In this document: one piece after another, positions 25,813 through 34,635 of the stretch
Layout: each line of letters begins with the position of its first letter
How positions within the stretch are numbered: the stretch's first letter is position 1
NCBI RefSeq assembly: GCF_023656745.1
Contig: NZ_JAMOKO010000004.1
Location: forward strand, 62,001-126,000
DNA length: 64,000 bases
Reading direction: 5' to 3'
Source of the DNA: Collinsella sp. BG-O-102
Lineage (GTDB): Bacteria; Actinomycetota; Coriobacteriia; Coriobacteriales; Coriobacteriaceae
Position numbers and translations under genes: made by a program
Notes under the pieces: generated by a model
Told to the model about the DNA's origin: nothing
Database searches by the model: none
Seen by the model: the letters and a program-made list of their open reading frames with translations, nothing else

Positions 25813-26472
25813 ATGAAGAAGACCCTGTGGACGAGAAGATCGGCGCTCGCGCTTTTTTGCTGTGCTGCTGCCGGCCTTGCGGGCATGAGGGTGAGCGTCG
25901 TTAACGGGAACCGGACGGTCATTCCTGAGAAATATTACGCGGAGGGCGAATGGCTCTCGATGGATGGAGCGTTTCTGGGGTCGAAGGATGTGGTGACTGA
26001 TGGGTATTCGTTTTGCATAGACGGGGCAGAGTTGCTCACGCCGCGCGAGTATCTCAAACGAGCACATGACGATTATTCAAAATATGGCACCGTGGATACG
26101 AAAACGAGACTGAAGGATGCCGACATCACGTGCGTTATCGCCGTAAAGATGCGTGTCAGAAATAGGGATAATATCGACGGTGGAATCAAAGCGTATGTTT
26201 GGCATCTGGTCCCGGAGTCTGCGCCAAACTATGATTTTGTAGTCAATACCGATCTGATAACGCAAGCCATGCCGGTCCTTGGCGGCTCTGCTGCGTTTGC
26301 CGTGGAGGTTGGGGCAGAAAACGAGTTGCTCGTCCCATTTATGATGCAGAACACCAACGACTATTTCGAAGGTTACGAGACCGTCCGTTTTGAGAAAGCA
26401 TTTCCCGGGACTTACACGATGAAGATGACCGATCTGCCGGAGCGGAGGCTCTTAAGGTTTGAAGTGAAATAG
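25813..26472 (+). CDS. Membrane-anchored extracytoplasmic protein of unknown function
   Basis: 219 residues from the ATG at 25813; a GTG at 25804 overlapping the ATPase stop is an equal alternative. A basic N-terminus and one hydrophobic segment (SALALFCCAAAGLAGM) form a signal anchor or signal peptide. The CC pair is not a good lipobox. The exported part (about 35-219) has alternating strands and ADITCVIAVKMRVRN plus PFMMQNTNDYFEGYETVRFE, like an immunoglobulin-type or DUF5027-like domain. It is the last gene of the overlapping ABC operon and probably a substrate-binding or immunity component. Function not assigned. Confidence 0.6.
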   Translation: MKKTLWTRRSALALFCCAAAGLAGMRVSVVNGNRTVIPEKYYAEGEWLSMDGAFLGSKDVVTDGYSFCIDGAELLTPREYLKRAHDDYSKYGTVDTKTRLKDADITCVIAVKMRVRNRDNIDGGIKAYVWHLVPESAPNYDFVVNTDLITQAMPVLGGSAAFAVEVGAENELLVPFMMQNTNDYFEGYETVRFEKAFPGTYTMKMTDLPERRLLRFEVK

Positions 26473-26509
26473 CTCGAGAGCAAGGCAAAACGGGTCCATT
26501 GGCGGTACG

Positions 26510-26549
26510 CGCGCCCGATTCCAGGCGCCCCGGCCCGGAATCGGGCGCG
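26510..26549. terminator. Bidirectional terminator-like hairpin
   Basis: CGCGCCCGATTCC (26510-26522) is perfectly complementary to GGAATCGGGCGCG (26537-26549). It lies between the convergent ends at 26472 and 26578. No T-run is present on either side. Confidence 0.5.
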
Positions 26550-26577
26550 GGACGAGGCGCCTTCGGTGTCGGCCGGC

Positions 26578-27294
26578 CTACCGCTTCTTCTTGCTCTTCT
26601 TCTGCTTGCGCTGCTTGCCCTTGGTCTCCTGGGGCTTGTCGCCCTGTTTTGCTTCGGCAGCGGCCTTTTCTGCCTTCATCTTCTTGCGTTTGGTCTCGAT
26701 GCGGAGCTTTTTGTTGATGCGCGCCTTAAGGAAGGGACCGAACTGCTCGGCATCGCCGCGGACAAAGGTGTCCTTAGGGATCGTCACGCCCTGGTCGGCG
26801 AACATGGCCACAAAGATGCGCTCGCCGTCGAGCACGTGGTCGAGCTTTTCAAACGGGAAGAACTGCGACTTGCCGCTCGTGCCCCAGACCATCAGACCGT
26901 CCTCGTTGGCGGCGACGCGGCGGTAGCGGCCACCCATGGACTCGTCGGCCTCAACGGCATCGATAAAGTCGCGGGCGAGGGTGTGGTGCAGGTTTTTGCT
27001 CCACCAGGCCAAAAAGGCGCCGAATACGATCAGGACGACGCCAAACTTGATCCAGTTACCGCCGGCCAACAGCATGCCAATACCGAGCAGCGCGGCAATT
27101 GCCGCGGCGACATACAGCGAGCCGCGACGCCTGGGCGAGGCGACCAGGCGGGCGAAGTCGGTGACCAGATCGTTTTCGTACTGATACTCGTTGAGGTACA
27201 GGATGCCGTCATCGGCTGCTGCCTGCGCCTCGAGCGCGACCTCGACCTGGTCGGCTGCTTCGGAGGGAACGAGGTTGCTCTCTGCGTCTGCCAT
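26578..27294 (-). CDS. YcxB-like membrane protein with Lys-rich tail
   Basis: 238 residues. An acidic N-terminus, LYLNEYQYENDLVTDFARL, then two adjacent helices (about 60-97, SLYVAAAIAALLGIGMLL and FGVVLIVFGAFLAWW), followed by a soluble domain with EDGLMVWGTSGKSQFFPFEK and an 'address' typical of YcxB/PH-like proteins. The last 40 residues are almost all Lys, Glu, Ala and Gln, a likely nucleic-acid or lipid contact. Function of the family is unknown. It is divergent from dnaX, and the 115 bases between should hold both promoters. Confidence 0.65.
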   Translation of the reverse strand: MADAESNLVPSEAADQVEVALEAQAAADDGILYLNEYQYENDLVTDFARLVASPRRRGSLYVAAAIAALLGIGMLLAGGNWIKFGVVLIVFGAFLAWWSKNLHHTLARDFIDAVEADESMGGRYRRVAANEDGLMVWGTSGKSQFFPFEKLDHVLDGERIFVAMFADQGVTIPKDTFVRGDAEQFGPFLKARINKKLRIETKRKKMKAEKAAAEAKQGDKPQETKGKQRKQKKSKKKR

Positions 27295-27409
27295 GCTCTT
27301 TGGACTCCTATCGCGGCGGGCTCGCCGTACGGGTTATTATGGATGCAGTATGCCGTGCGACCGCATGGCCGCCGCGGCAACAGGACTCAGTATACCCGGG
27401 GGAGCACCC

Positions 27410-29878
27410 ATGGAATCGTTGTACCGAAAGTATCGCCCGCTCACCTTTGACTCCGTGGTGGGCCAGCAGCATATCGTCTCGACGCTCGAGCACGCCATCA
27501 CCGAGGGGCGCCTGTCCCACGCCTACCTGTTCTGCGGACCGCGCGGCACGGGCAAGACCACCATGGCGCGCATTCTGGCCAAGGCGCTGCTGTGCCGCAA
27601 TGCCGAGGCGGCGCGCGCCGAGGGAGCAAGCGGCTGCATGCCCGACGGCACCTGCGAGGAGTGCGAACTCATCGCCGAGGGCAACCATCCGGACGTCTAC
27701 GAGCTCGATGCCGCAAGCCGCACGGGCGTGGACAACGTGCGCGAGGAGATCATCAACTCCGTCAACTTTGCCCCGGTGCGCGGCAAGTACAAGATTTATA
27801 TCATCGACGAGGTCCACATGCTCACGACGGCGGCGTTCAACGCGCTGCTCAAGACGCTTGAGGAGCCGCCGGCACACGTGATCTTTGTGCTGTGCACCAC
27901 CGACCCGCAAAAGATTCTGGAGACCATCCTCTCGCGCTGCCAGCGTTTCGATTTCCATCGCATCGGCAACGAGGATATTGAGCATCGCCTGGCATACGTG
28001 TGCGAGCAGGAGGGCTTCGATTACGACGACGAGGCGCTGGCTATCGTGGCGCGTCATGCCAAGGGCGGCATGCGCGACGCGTTGTCCACGCTGGAGCAGC
28101 TGAGCGTCTTTGGCAACGGTTCTGTGCATGCGGACGACGCCCGCTCGCTTTTAGGCGAGGTTTCGGACCAGATTCTGGGCGAGTTTTCCCGTGCCATTGC
28201 CGATCGCGATGTTGCCGAGCTCTATGGACTGATTCGTGCGCAGGTCGAGGAAGGAAACGACCTGCTGGAACTGACGCGCGACCTGGTGGCGCATGTGCGT
28301 GACGTGTACGTTGCCTGCGTTGCCGGTGCCCGTGCCGAGCTGTTTGAGGGCGGCTCCGAGCAGGCCGAGGCGCTTGCTGCCGAGGCCGCTGCCTTTGGCG
28401 AGCATCCTGCCGACCGCCTGGCCCGTGTGCTGACAGTGCTCGACGATGCCGCACTGGAGATGAGGGGCGCGAGCGATGTGCGCCTGGTGCTCGAGATCGC
28501 CTGCACGCGCCTGGCACGTCCCGAGGCTGATATAACGATTGAGGCATTGGCCGAGCGCGTGGCACGCCTGGAGGCCATGGTTGCCAATGCCGCGGTGCCG
28601 GCGAGCGTGGCTGCTGCTCAGGCCGCCGCGCCTGCAGCATCCGTACCCGCTGCTGCCCAGCAGCCGACGCTAATTTCGGGCGTCCGTGCTGCTGCTCCGG
28701 CGGCATCCGCTGCCCCTGCTGCTACGTCCGCGCGCCAGGGCGGTATGCCTTGGGACCGTGGTGCTGCCGCTCCGGCTGCCCAGCCTGCGCCCAAGTCCGC
28801 GGCTCCTGCGCCGGCGCCCAAACCTGTAACGCCTGCACCTCAACCCGTTGCGGCTCCGGCCCCCGCGCCTGCCACCGTTCCGGCACCTAAGCCCCAGTCC
28901 AACAACGCCGCCCAGGTTGCTGCCGCTGGTGCCGCCGAGACCTCCGCGGTCGAGGATGCCGGAGAGCTGCAGCGCAAATGGGCTGAGGTTGTCGAGCGTG
29001 TCAAGGCGCGTCAGGCTTCCTACGCAGGGCTTTTGCTCAATGCCCGCGCCACAGCAGACGACGGCTCCAAGCTCACGGTCTCGTTCCCCGCGGGCTCGAC
29101 CTTTGCCATCAAGATGCTCGGACGCGCCGACACGCAGTCGGTGGTCCTGCCGACAGTCAGTGCGGTCTTCGGTCGTCGCACCGTCGACTACGTCCTGGAT
29201 GGAGGTGGCACGCTGGCTCCTCAACATGAGGAGCATTCTCCATCTGCACGGGCTGCGGCATCTGCGGACCCGCAACCCGTGTCCTCGGCGGCCCCTGCAT
29301 CCTCGAACGTCAGCGCGACGCAGCCAAAAGCGGCACCGGTAGCGGCACCGACCCCGTCGGCGCCTGAACCCGCTGCGCCCAAACAGGCTGCTCCGGTCCC
29401 CGCGCCCAAGCCCGCCGCCGCGCCTGCGCCCAAGTCATCCGACCTGGGCAAAGCCCCCTGGCTGCGCTCCGACAACCCCGCTGGCGCTCCTGCCACGGGC
29501 AAGCTCCCGACCGAGCCCGCACCCCGAGCGCCCGAGCGCGCGTCCGCTCCCAAGGCTCAGCCGTCTGCGCAGTCTGCACCGTGGGAATCCGAGCAGGTGC
29601 CCTACGATGACGCCATGGTCGGCGGCTTCGCCGGCGATACGAGCGGGGACGATCTGCCCCCGTTCGACGTGCCGGGTGCGGCGCCCGCGCCCAAGTCCGC
29701 TGCAACTGCCCCCAAAGAGGAGGACGCCCCCGCTACCCCTTGGGAGTCCAACCCCGGCGCCGGCAGTCCCTTCGGCCACCAGGGCGCAGCCCCGAGCATT
29801 CCGCAGACCGAGGACGAGGCCAAAGCTCTCATCCGCAACGTCTTTGGCCAGGCCACCATCTTCAAACCGGTGGAGTAA
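27410..29878 (+). CDS. dnaX: DNA polymerase III gamma/tau subunit
   Basis: 822 residues, start MESLYRKYRP after GGGGGAGCACCC. The clamp-loader ATPase has Walker A GPRGTGKT (43-50), a zinc-binding set (C-R-N-A then GCMPDGTCEEC), Walker B IYIIDEVHML and the sensor SRC motif ILSRCQRF. Domain III ends near 370. About 200 residues of Ala/Pro-rich linker, a conserved block (about 520-600, QRKWAEVVERVKARQASYAG) and another Ala/Pro-rich tail follow. It loads the beta clamp and binds polymerase core and helicase. The two very long low-complexity segments are typical of high-GC Actinobacteria. No programmed frameshift signal was recognised. Confidence 0.95.
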   Translation: MESLYRKYRPLTFDSVVGQQHIVSTLEHAITEGRLSHAYLFCGPRGTGKTTMARILAKALLCRNAEAARAEGASGCMPDGTCEECELIAEGNHPDVYELDAASRTGVDNVREEIINSVNFAPVRGKYKIYIIDEVHMLTTAAFNALLKTLEEPPAHVIFVLCTTDPQKILETILSRCQRFDFHRIGNEDIEHRLAYVCEQEGFDYDDEALAIVARHAKGGMRDALSTLEQLSVFGNGSVHADDARSLLGEVSDQILGEFSRAIADRDVAELYGLIRAQVEEGNDLLELTRDLVAHVRDVYVACVAGARAELFEGGSEQAEALAAEAAAFGEHPADRLARVLTVLDDAALEMRGASDVRLVLEIACTRLARPEADITIEALAERVARLEAMVANAAVPASVAAAQAAAPAASVPAAAQQPTLISGVRAAAPAASAAPAATSARQGGMPWDRGAAAPAAQPAPKSAAPAPAPKPVTPAPQPVAAPAPAPATVPAPKPQSNNAAQVAAAGAAETSAVEDAGELQRKWAEVVERVKARQASYAGLLLNARATADDGSKLTVSFPAGSTFAIKMLGRADTQSVVLPTVSAVFGRRTVDYVLDGGGTLAPQHEEHSPSARAAASADPQPVSSAAPASSNVSATQPKAAPVAAPTPSAPEPAAPKQAAPVPAPKPAAAPAPKSSDLGKAPWLRSDNPAGAPATGKLPTEPAPRAPERASAPKAQPSAQSAPWESEQVPYDDAMVGGFAGDTSGDDLPPFDVPGAAPAPKSAATAPKEEDAPATPWESNPGAGSPFGHQGAAPSIPQTEDEAKALIRNVFGQATIFKPVE

Positions 29879-29899
29879 CCGTGCGGGCGGGTACGCTGC

Positions 29900-30373
29900 T
29901 CAAGAAGAGATCTCTTTGTCCGGGCGCATCTGTATTTCGGACATGTGTAGTGTGGTGCCGCGTATATCGCATTCGAGCAGACAGGCACGTGACGGTCGGC
30001 CTAGGATGCTGAGGTCGATGCGATATGTCGCATGGCTGTCCGTGTACTCGACTTGCTCGGCGTTGACGGTTGCTCCGATTGTAAATAAAGAACCCAGTTC
30101 GGCATCGACAATCTTGGAGCCCTTTATCTTGACCTTGAACTCTTGGTAGAGGGACGGGCTGTTGTAGTAAATGGTTCGGGTTCCGTCGGTGCACTCATCG
30201 GTCGCTTCCCATTTGACGACGGGCTGGTCCGAGCTGGCTATCAGCAGTTCTGCTCCAAAGGCTATGGCATGGGTGATGACAACCAGCAATGCCCAGCCGA
30301 CAAAGAGATAGAGAACCACATATGCAACGGGGTGTTTTGAGCGGATGTTTTGGAGCATGTCGGGGGCATTCAT
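29900..30373 (-). CDS. Small membrane-anchored protein of unknown function
   Basis: 157 residues; GGAGGTGCCC directly before the ATG at 30373 decides the start. One transmembrane helix (about 20-45, VAYVVLYLFVGWALLVVITH) is followed by a 110-residue exported domain with two cysteines near CLLECD and strand-rich sequence. It is not recognised. It lies on the opposite strand between dnaX and ybaB, which are normally adjacent, and has lower GC than both, suggesting an insertion into a conserved cluster. Confidence 0.6.
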   Translation of the reverse strand: MNAPDMLQNIRSKHPVAYVVLYLFVGWALLVVITHAIAFGAELLIASSDQPVVKWEATDECTDGTRTIYYNSPSLYQEFKVKIKGSKIVDAELGSLFTIGATVNAEQVEYTDSHATYRIDLSILGRPSRACLLECDIRGTTLHMSEIQMRPDKEISS

Positions 30374-30712
30374 GGGCACCTCCAAATTGCTATCTATGAC
30401 AATCAAATTTTACCATGCCGTCATGAGCGCCACCTCGAGCGGCGGTTTAGCATTTTGCTATCTAGCTGGATGCAGCAAATGCCGGGTTCCGGCTCTACAA
30501 GATTTAGCTTTCGATATTATGTAGATGCGAATTATTCAACTTTGCATAATCTTTGGGCGCGGCTTGCACTCCAGGACGTGTATATCGACTGAGGTAGCAC
30601 GACCGCCCCGCTCGCTTGCCCCGCGCCGTGGTACGATTTTTGAGTTTGAAAGTCCCGCCGCGCCTCGGCTGCCCTTGCAGCTTGTCGCGCGGCCGCACGT
30701 AAAGGAGCCATC
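30374..30712. other. Intergenic region before ybaB-recR
   Basis: The left half is AT-richer and must carry the promoter of the reverse-strand gene (TTTGATTGTCATAGAT when read on that strand). The right half becomes GC-rich towards the ybaB ribosome site AAAGGAG at 30702-30708. I looked for the signal recognition particle RNA gene often near dnaX and did not see its conserved loop. Confidence 0.4.
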
Positions 30713-31033
30713 ATGGCCGGTATGAACATGCAGCAGATGATGAAGCAGGCCCGCAAGATGCAGGAGCAGCTTGCCGCCGCGCAGGAAAACCTCAAGTCCC
30801 AGACCGTCGATGCCTCTGCCGGCGGCGGCATGGTCAAGGTGACCGTTAACGGCGAGATGGAGCTCGTCAACCTCACCATCGACCCCGATGCGCTCGATCC
30901 CGAGGACGTCGATATGCTGCAGGACATGATCATGGCTGCCGTCAACGAGGCCGTCCGCGGCGTCAACGAGCTCGCCAACAAGCAGATGGGCGCCATCACC
31001 GGCGGTCTCAACATCCCGGGCATGCCGTTCTAA
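30713..31033 (+). CDS. ybaB: YbaB/EbfC nucleoid-associated protein
   Basis: 106 residues, MAGMNMQQMMKQARKMQEQL, with a middle GGGMVKVTVNGEMELVNLTI and IDPDALDPEDVDMLQDMI, the diagnostic YbaB pattern. It is a small dimeric DNA-binding protein. It lies 12 bases before recR, matching the conserved dnaX-ybaB-recR order, here with one reverse-strand gene inserted after dnaX. Confidence 0.93.
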   Translation: MAGMNMQQMMKQARKMQEQLAAAQENLKSQTVDASAGGGMVKVTVNGEMELVNLTIDPDALDPEDVDMLQDMIMAAVNEAVRGVNELANKQMGAITGGLNIPGMPF

Positions 31034-31045
31034 GACACGCATATA

Positions 31046-31642
31046 ATGAGTGCGAATCACAGTCTGCAAAAACTGCTCGATGAGCTGGGTCGTCTGCCGG
31101 GCATTGGTCCCAAGTCGGCCCAGCGCATCGCCTACTACCTGCTCGAGGCCGATGCCGAGGAGGCCCGCCGCCTGGCCGAGGCCATCCTGGAGGTCAAGCA
31201 GGAGGTCCACTTTTGCAGCCGTTGCTTTAACTACGCCACGGCCGACGAGTGCTCCATCTGCCAGGACCCGATGCGCGATACCACCCGCATCTGCGTGGTG
31301 GGCGAGCCGCGCGATGTCCAGGCGATTGAGCGCACGGGCAGCTACCACGGCCTCTACCATGTGTTGGGCGGCGTGATCAGCCCCATGGACAAGATCGGTC
31401 CCGAGCAGCTGCATATCCGCGAGTTGCTGGCGCGCCTGGGCCATGAGGATATCCACGAGGTCATTATCGCCACCAACCCCAATATCGAGGGCGAGACCAC
31501 GGCGAGCTACCTTGCTCGCACCATCAAGCCACTGGGCGTCGAGGTGTCGCGTCTGGCGAGCGGCCTGCCCGTGGGTGGCGACCTGGAGTATGCCGACGAG
31601 CTCACGCTCGGCCGCGCTATCGAGGCCCGCCGCGCGATCTAG
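31046..31642 (+). CDS. recR: Recombination mediator RecR
   Basis: 198 residues. N-terminal helix-hairpin-helix ([20 protein letters not shown]), a four-Cys zinc finger (Cys57, 60, 69, 72), a Toprim domain ([31 protein letters not shown]) and the C-terminal [20 protein letters not shown] motif. Length matches the family. It acts with RecO, and RecF, in loading RecA at gaps. Confidence 0.97.
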   Translation: MSANHSLQKLLDELGRLPGIGPKSAQRIAYYLLEADAEEARRLAEAILEVKQEVHFCSRCFNYATADECSICQDPMRDTTRICVVGEPRDVQAIERTGSYHGLYHVLGGVISPMDKIGPEQLHIRELLARLGHEDIHEVIIATNPNIEGETTASYLARTIKPLGVEVSRLASGLPVGGDLEYADELTLGRAIEARRAI

Positions 31643-31715
31643 GCGGCGTCAGCTCCGCGGCATGTCCCGTCGGCCTGCCGCACGGGGCGCTCATAATTGG
31701 GCACGTGTTCATGCA

Positions 31716-31801
31716 TTTGTTGTGCAACAAACCTGCTTTTCATCCGCTTATTGCGTGGATGGGTCCACTTGCACCTCGTATTTGCCCATTCGTTGCGCAA
31801 C
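31716..31801. promoter_or_regulatory. Two GTTGnnCAAC palindromes upstream of the second kinase operon
   Basis: TTTGTTGTGCAACAAA at 31716-31731 has seven-base perfect arms, and GTTGCGCAAC at 31792-31801 is a perfect palindrome. They are 70 bases apart, between recR and the next operon. A third example, TGTTGCGCAACA, lies before the Rrf2 gene at 57261. They look like sites of one regulator. Confidence 0.5.
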
Positions 31802-31845
31802 CTTTTTGGTTCGCTGATACACTCAAATGTGGATATGAAAGAATG

Positions 31846-31870
31846 CGCCGCTTTTAAGCGGCGTGTTTTT
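31846..31870 (+). terminator. Intrinsic terminator or attenuator just before an operon
   Basis: CGCCGC, loop TTTTAA, GCGGCG, then TGTTTTT. The hairpin ends 4 bases before the GGAGGAG ribosome site of the gene at 31886. It could end a short leader RNA started between the two palindromes or act as an attenuator. Confidence 0.65.
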
Positions 31871-31885
31871 GTTGGAGGAGAACGC

Positions 31886-32794
31886 ATGCGGCCCGGGGGC
31901 ACTCAGACAAAGCATGGCGCCGCGGTGCGCATGCGGCGCCGGCTGGGCCTGGCGCCTCGGGCGTATGTGCTGCTGTCTTGCTCGCTCGTACTGGTCATAG
32001 CCGGTGTTTCGGCTTATGGCATGACGGTGCCGTCCATGGTACAGGCGCATGCTGCGCGCGAGCTGCATATTGGGCGCAAGACCAAAAGCGACTTGGGAAC
32101 GACAACTGGATTTGCGTGGGCGAGCGTGGTCGGGCGCACCGTGTTTGACGTCGATCCCGCGGACAAGGGCGAGCGGGCGTCCAACGAGATCACGCTGGCA
32201 AACGGCAAGACCATCGTGCTCACCAACACCAAGGTCATTACGAAGCTTTCCAATAACAGCGTGGCTTCTGTCGTTAACAAGGCGGAGCGGCAGAAGGAGC
32301 AGGATACGCAGCAGGCGGGTAAGCCCGGCGGCTCGGACGGGTCCAGTTCTGGCACCGGTTCGGCGGGCTCGGACGGCGGTTCCGGTTCGGGTTCCGCCGC
32401 TGGCGGTGGATCTTCGAGTGGCGGCTCGACGGACGGCGGTGCCGGCGGCGACACGGGCTCGGGTGGTCTCTCGGCTGCCGAGGAGGAGAGAATCCACAAT
32501 TGGCTCGTGACCAAATACAACATGCTCGATGACTATGTCGCCCGCGCCAATAGCGCGGTCTCGACCTATAACGCAACAGGCGATACCGGGCCGTGCGATA
32601 GCCTGGCCAACGATATGTTTGTCATCCGTGCCGAGTTTGGCCGGCAAACGTTTTCTCCCCACTCAAAGTGGTATCGGCAGTACGCCAACCTATGGGGCTG
32701 CTACACCAACCTGTGCCAATGGGTGGGGCATTACGGCGATGATGACATTGCGCTTAACAACTTCAACAATAGCCTGGCGGCGATCGCCCTATGA
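31886..32794 (+). CDS. Membrane-anchored protein with Gly/Ser linker
   Basis: 302 residues from the ATG after GGAGGAG. One N-terminal transmembrane helix (about 25-47, YVLLSCSLVLVIAGVSAYGM), then an exported segment (TNTKVITKLSNNSVASVV), a Gly/Ser/Asp-rich linker of about 60 residues, and a C-terminal helical domain (about 205-302) with four Trp and two or three Cys (LWGCYTNLCQWVGHYGDDDI). No family is recognised. It overlaps the kinase gene by four bases (ATGA), so it is probably a partner or target of that kinase. Confidence 0.7.
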   Translation: MRPGGTQTKHGAAVRMRRRLGLAPRAYVLLSCSLVLVIAGVSAYGMTVPSMVQAHAARELHIGRKTKSDLGTTTGFAWASVVGRTVFDVDPADKGERASNEITLANGKTIVLTNTKVITKLSNNSVASVVNKAERQKEQDTQQAGKPGGSDGSSSGTGSAGSDGGSGSGSAAGGGSSSGGSTDGGAGGDTGSGGLSAAEEERIHNWLVTKYNMLDDYVARANSAVSTYNATGDTGPCDSLANDMFVIRAEFGRQTFSPHSKWYRQYANLWGCYTNLCQWVGHYGDDDIALNNFNNSLAAIAL

Positions 32795-34632
32795 CGAACG
32801 ATCTCGCTTCTGCGGCAGCCCAGTCGCTCAACCGTGATCCCATGGTGGGCCTGCGCCTGGCGCGCGTCGACGGGTTTGAGCCGGCCGTCGCCCTGGGCAC
32901 GGACGAGCTTCCCGCCTACCTTCGCCGTTTTACGATGCTGTTTGCCGATGACGCCACCATGCGCCGTGGTGGTATCGGCCGTGTGACGCGTGCCGTCAAC
33001 GCGCAGGGCGAGGCCGTGGCGCTCAAGCAGCTCATCTTGCCAACGCGCGACGAATTTGATGACGATGTCGCCCACGAGGCGCTGGTCACCAAGTTCAAGG
33101 CGGCGTTTCGCGAGGAATATGAATGCCATCGCGCCCTTTCGGGCCTTAAAGGCTTTCCCCGCCTGTATGGATGGGGCGAGGTCGACGGCGTGCCCGCGAT
33201 TGTCATGGAGTGGGTCGAGGGCGAGACGCTCGCTCGCCTGCGCCCGCGCTTTGCCGTGGACGATGCCGGGCGTCTGTCGCCGCTCGTGGCGGCGCGCCTG
33301 GGTCGCGACCTGTTCGATCTGCTCTGCCGCATGAGCTTGGTGGGGGAGGGGTTCGTCCATCGCGACATCTCGCCGGCCAATATTATGGTGCGCACGGCGC
33401 GCCTGCCGCTCGACCGACAGCTTGCCGAAGGCACGTTCGATTTGTGCCTCATCGATTTTGGCTCGTCGCTGGCGCTCGAGCCTGCCTCTGCGGTGGCGGG
33501 AACCGGCGGCAGGGAGTCCTTTACAGAGCGCTACGCCACGTTGCGTCGCGCGACGGTTGCCTACGCTCCGCCCGAGATGCTCACCGACGATATTGCCGAC
33601 CTGCGCGTTTTGCGCATGTCGCCGGCAATCGACGTGTATGCCGCGGCGAGCACGGTCTATGAGCTCATCGCCGGTGTCGCGCCGTACGAAGTAGCGCCGG
33701 GCACGTCGGGTACTTCGGGCTCGCGCAAAAAGACGCGCGATATCGCCAGCCCTTATCGTCTCAAGATGGATACGCTGCCCGATTATCCCGTCGGCGCCCA
33801 CGCGCCCGGCTGCGACTTGACGCAACTGCTGCGACGCGAGCCCGATGTGGCACTTGCCGCGGCCGAACAGGCTCAGCAGCTGGGGCTCGATCCAAATTCC
33901 GAGGATCTGCGCGATGCGCTGGCGTTTGTCGACGCTCAGCTGTTCGATGTGGTGATGGCCTGCCTGTCCTGCCATCAGGAAGATCGTCCCGAGCCGGCTG
34001 CGGTGGAGGCGGCGCTCTCGGCATTTTGCGACCACTATGCGCAAAATGTCGCCCGCTCGCTTCGCGCCGAGCCGCTCATGCCCTGTCCCATGGACGCGTC
34101 CGGTCGCGCGGTCCGTCGCGCTGCGATGATTGGCGCTGCGGCTGTCTGCGGCCTCGTATGGGCCGTTATGGTGGTGTCGGCGGCGCTGCTGGCGTCGGGT
34201 GCTCGTATGACGGTTGCCGTGGGGCACATTTCGTGGTCCGGCACACTGCCGGGCATCGTCGCCGTGCTGGCGTTGGCGCTGCCGAGCGTGGCGGGCATTG
34301 CCGTCGGAGCCTTGGCGCGCAATCGCCGCGCGGGGTTCCTGCAGGGCGTGTTGGCCCTTTCCGCCTGTGAGGTTCCGGCTCTGGCCGCACTCGCATGCGC
34401 CGTGTTTTCCCAGCATGCCGTGGCGGGTGGCCTGGTGGCCGCCATAATTGCAACCTATGCGCTCACGTGGTTTTTGCTGGCGATGGGGTTTGCCTTTGAG
34501 CTTCCCGTCGTGTCAGCACGACGTGCGAAAATTCCCATGGCGACGCCGCTTGCCGGCGGAGCCGCGGCTGTTCGCGCCTTTGGCGGGCCGGCCGAAGTAT
34601 CCGACACTATCTCTGCGACCAAGGAGGTCTAG
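32791..34632 (+). CDS. Ser/Thr protein kinase with C-terminal membrane domain
   Basis: 613 residues. The glycine loop is weak (MRRGGIGRVTRAV), but VALKQL, MEWVEGETL, the full catalytic loop FVHRDISPANIMV, LIDFGSS in place of DFG-x, and YAPPEML are present. An unusual 30-residue insertion lies between the catalytic loop and DFG. After the kinase domain (about 50-410) four to six hydrophobic helices follow (about 445-570). It sits between a membrane-anchored protein and an FHA protein, a second phospho-signalling module separate from the pknB operon. Confidence 0.85.
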   Translation: MTNDLASAAAQSLNRDPMVGLRLARVDGFEPAVALGTDELPAYLRRFTMLFADDATMRRGGIGRVTRAVNAQGEAVALKQLILPTRDEFDDDVAHEALVTKFKAAFREEYECHRALSGLKGFPRLYGWGEVDGVPAIVMEWVEGETLARLRPRFAVDDAGRLSPLVAARLGRDLFDLLCRMSLVGEGFVHRDISPANIMVRTARLPLDRQLAEGTFDLCLIDFGSSLALEPASAVAGTGGRESFTERYATLRRATVAYAPPEMLTDDIADLRVLRMSPAIDVYAAASTVYELIAGVAPYEVAPGTSGTSGSRKKTRDIASPYRLKMDTLPDYPVGAHAPGCDLTQLLRREPDVALAAAEQAQQLGLDPNSEDLRDALAFVDAQLFDVVMACLSCHQEDRPEPAAVEAALSAFCDHYAQNVARSLRAEPLMPCPMDASGRAVRRAAMIGAAAVCGLVWAVMVVSAALLASGARMTVAVGHISWSGTLPGIVAVLALALPSVAGIAVGALARNRRAGFLQGVLALSACEVPALAALACAVFSQHAVAGGLVAAIIATYALTWFLLAMGFAFELPVVSARRAKIPMATPLAGGAAAVRAFGGPAEVSDTISATKEV

Positions 34633-34635
34633 GCC

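Noticed and set aside
30374-30712. Signal recognition particle RNA or tmRNA near dnaX/recR
   Set aside because: The conserved SRP loop and tmRNA tRNA-like ends were not found on either strand.
32049-32510. Arg/Pro-rich frame in the Gly/Ser linker region
   Set aside because: It is an out-of-frame reading of repetitive Gly/Ser codons within the membrane-anchored protein gene.
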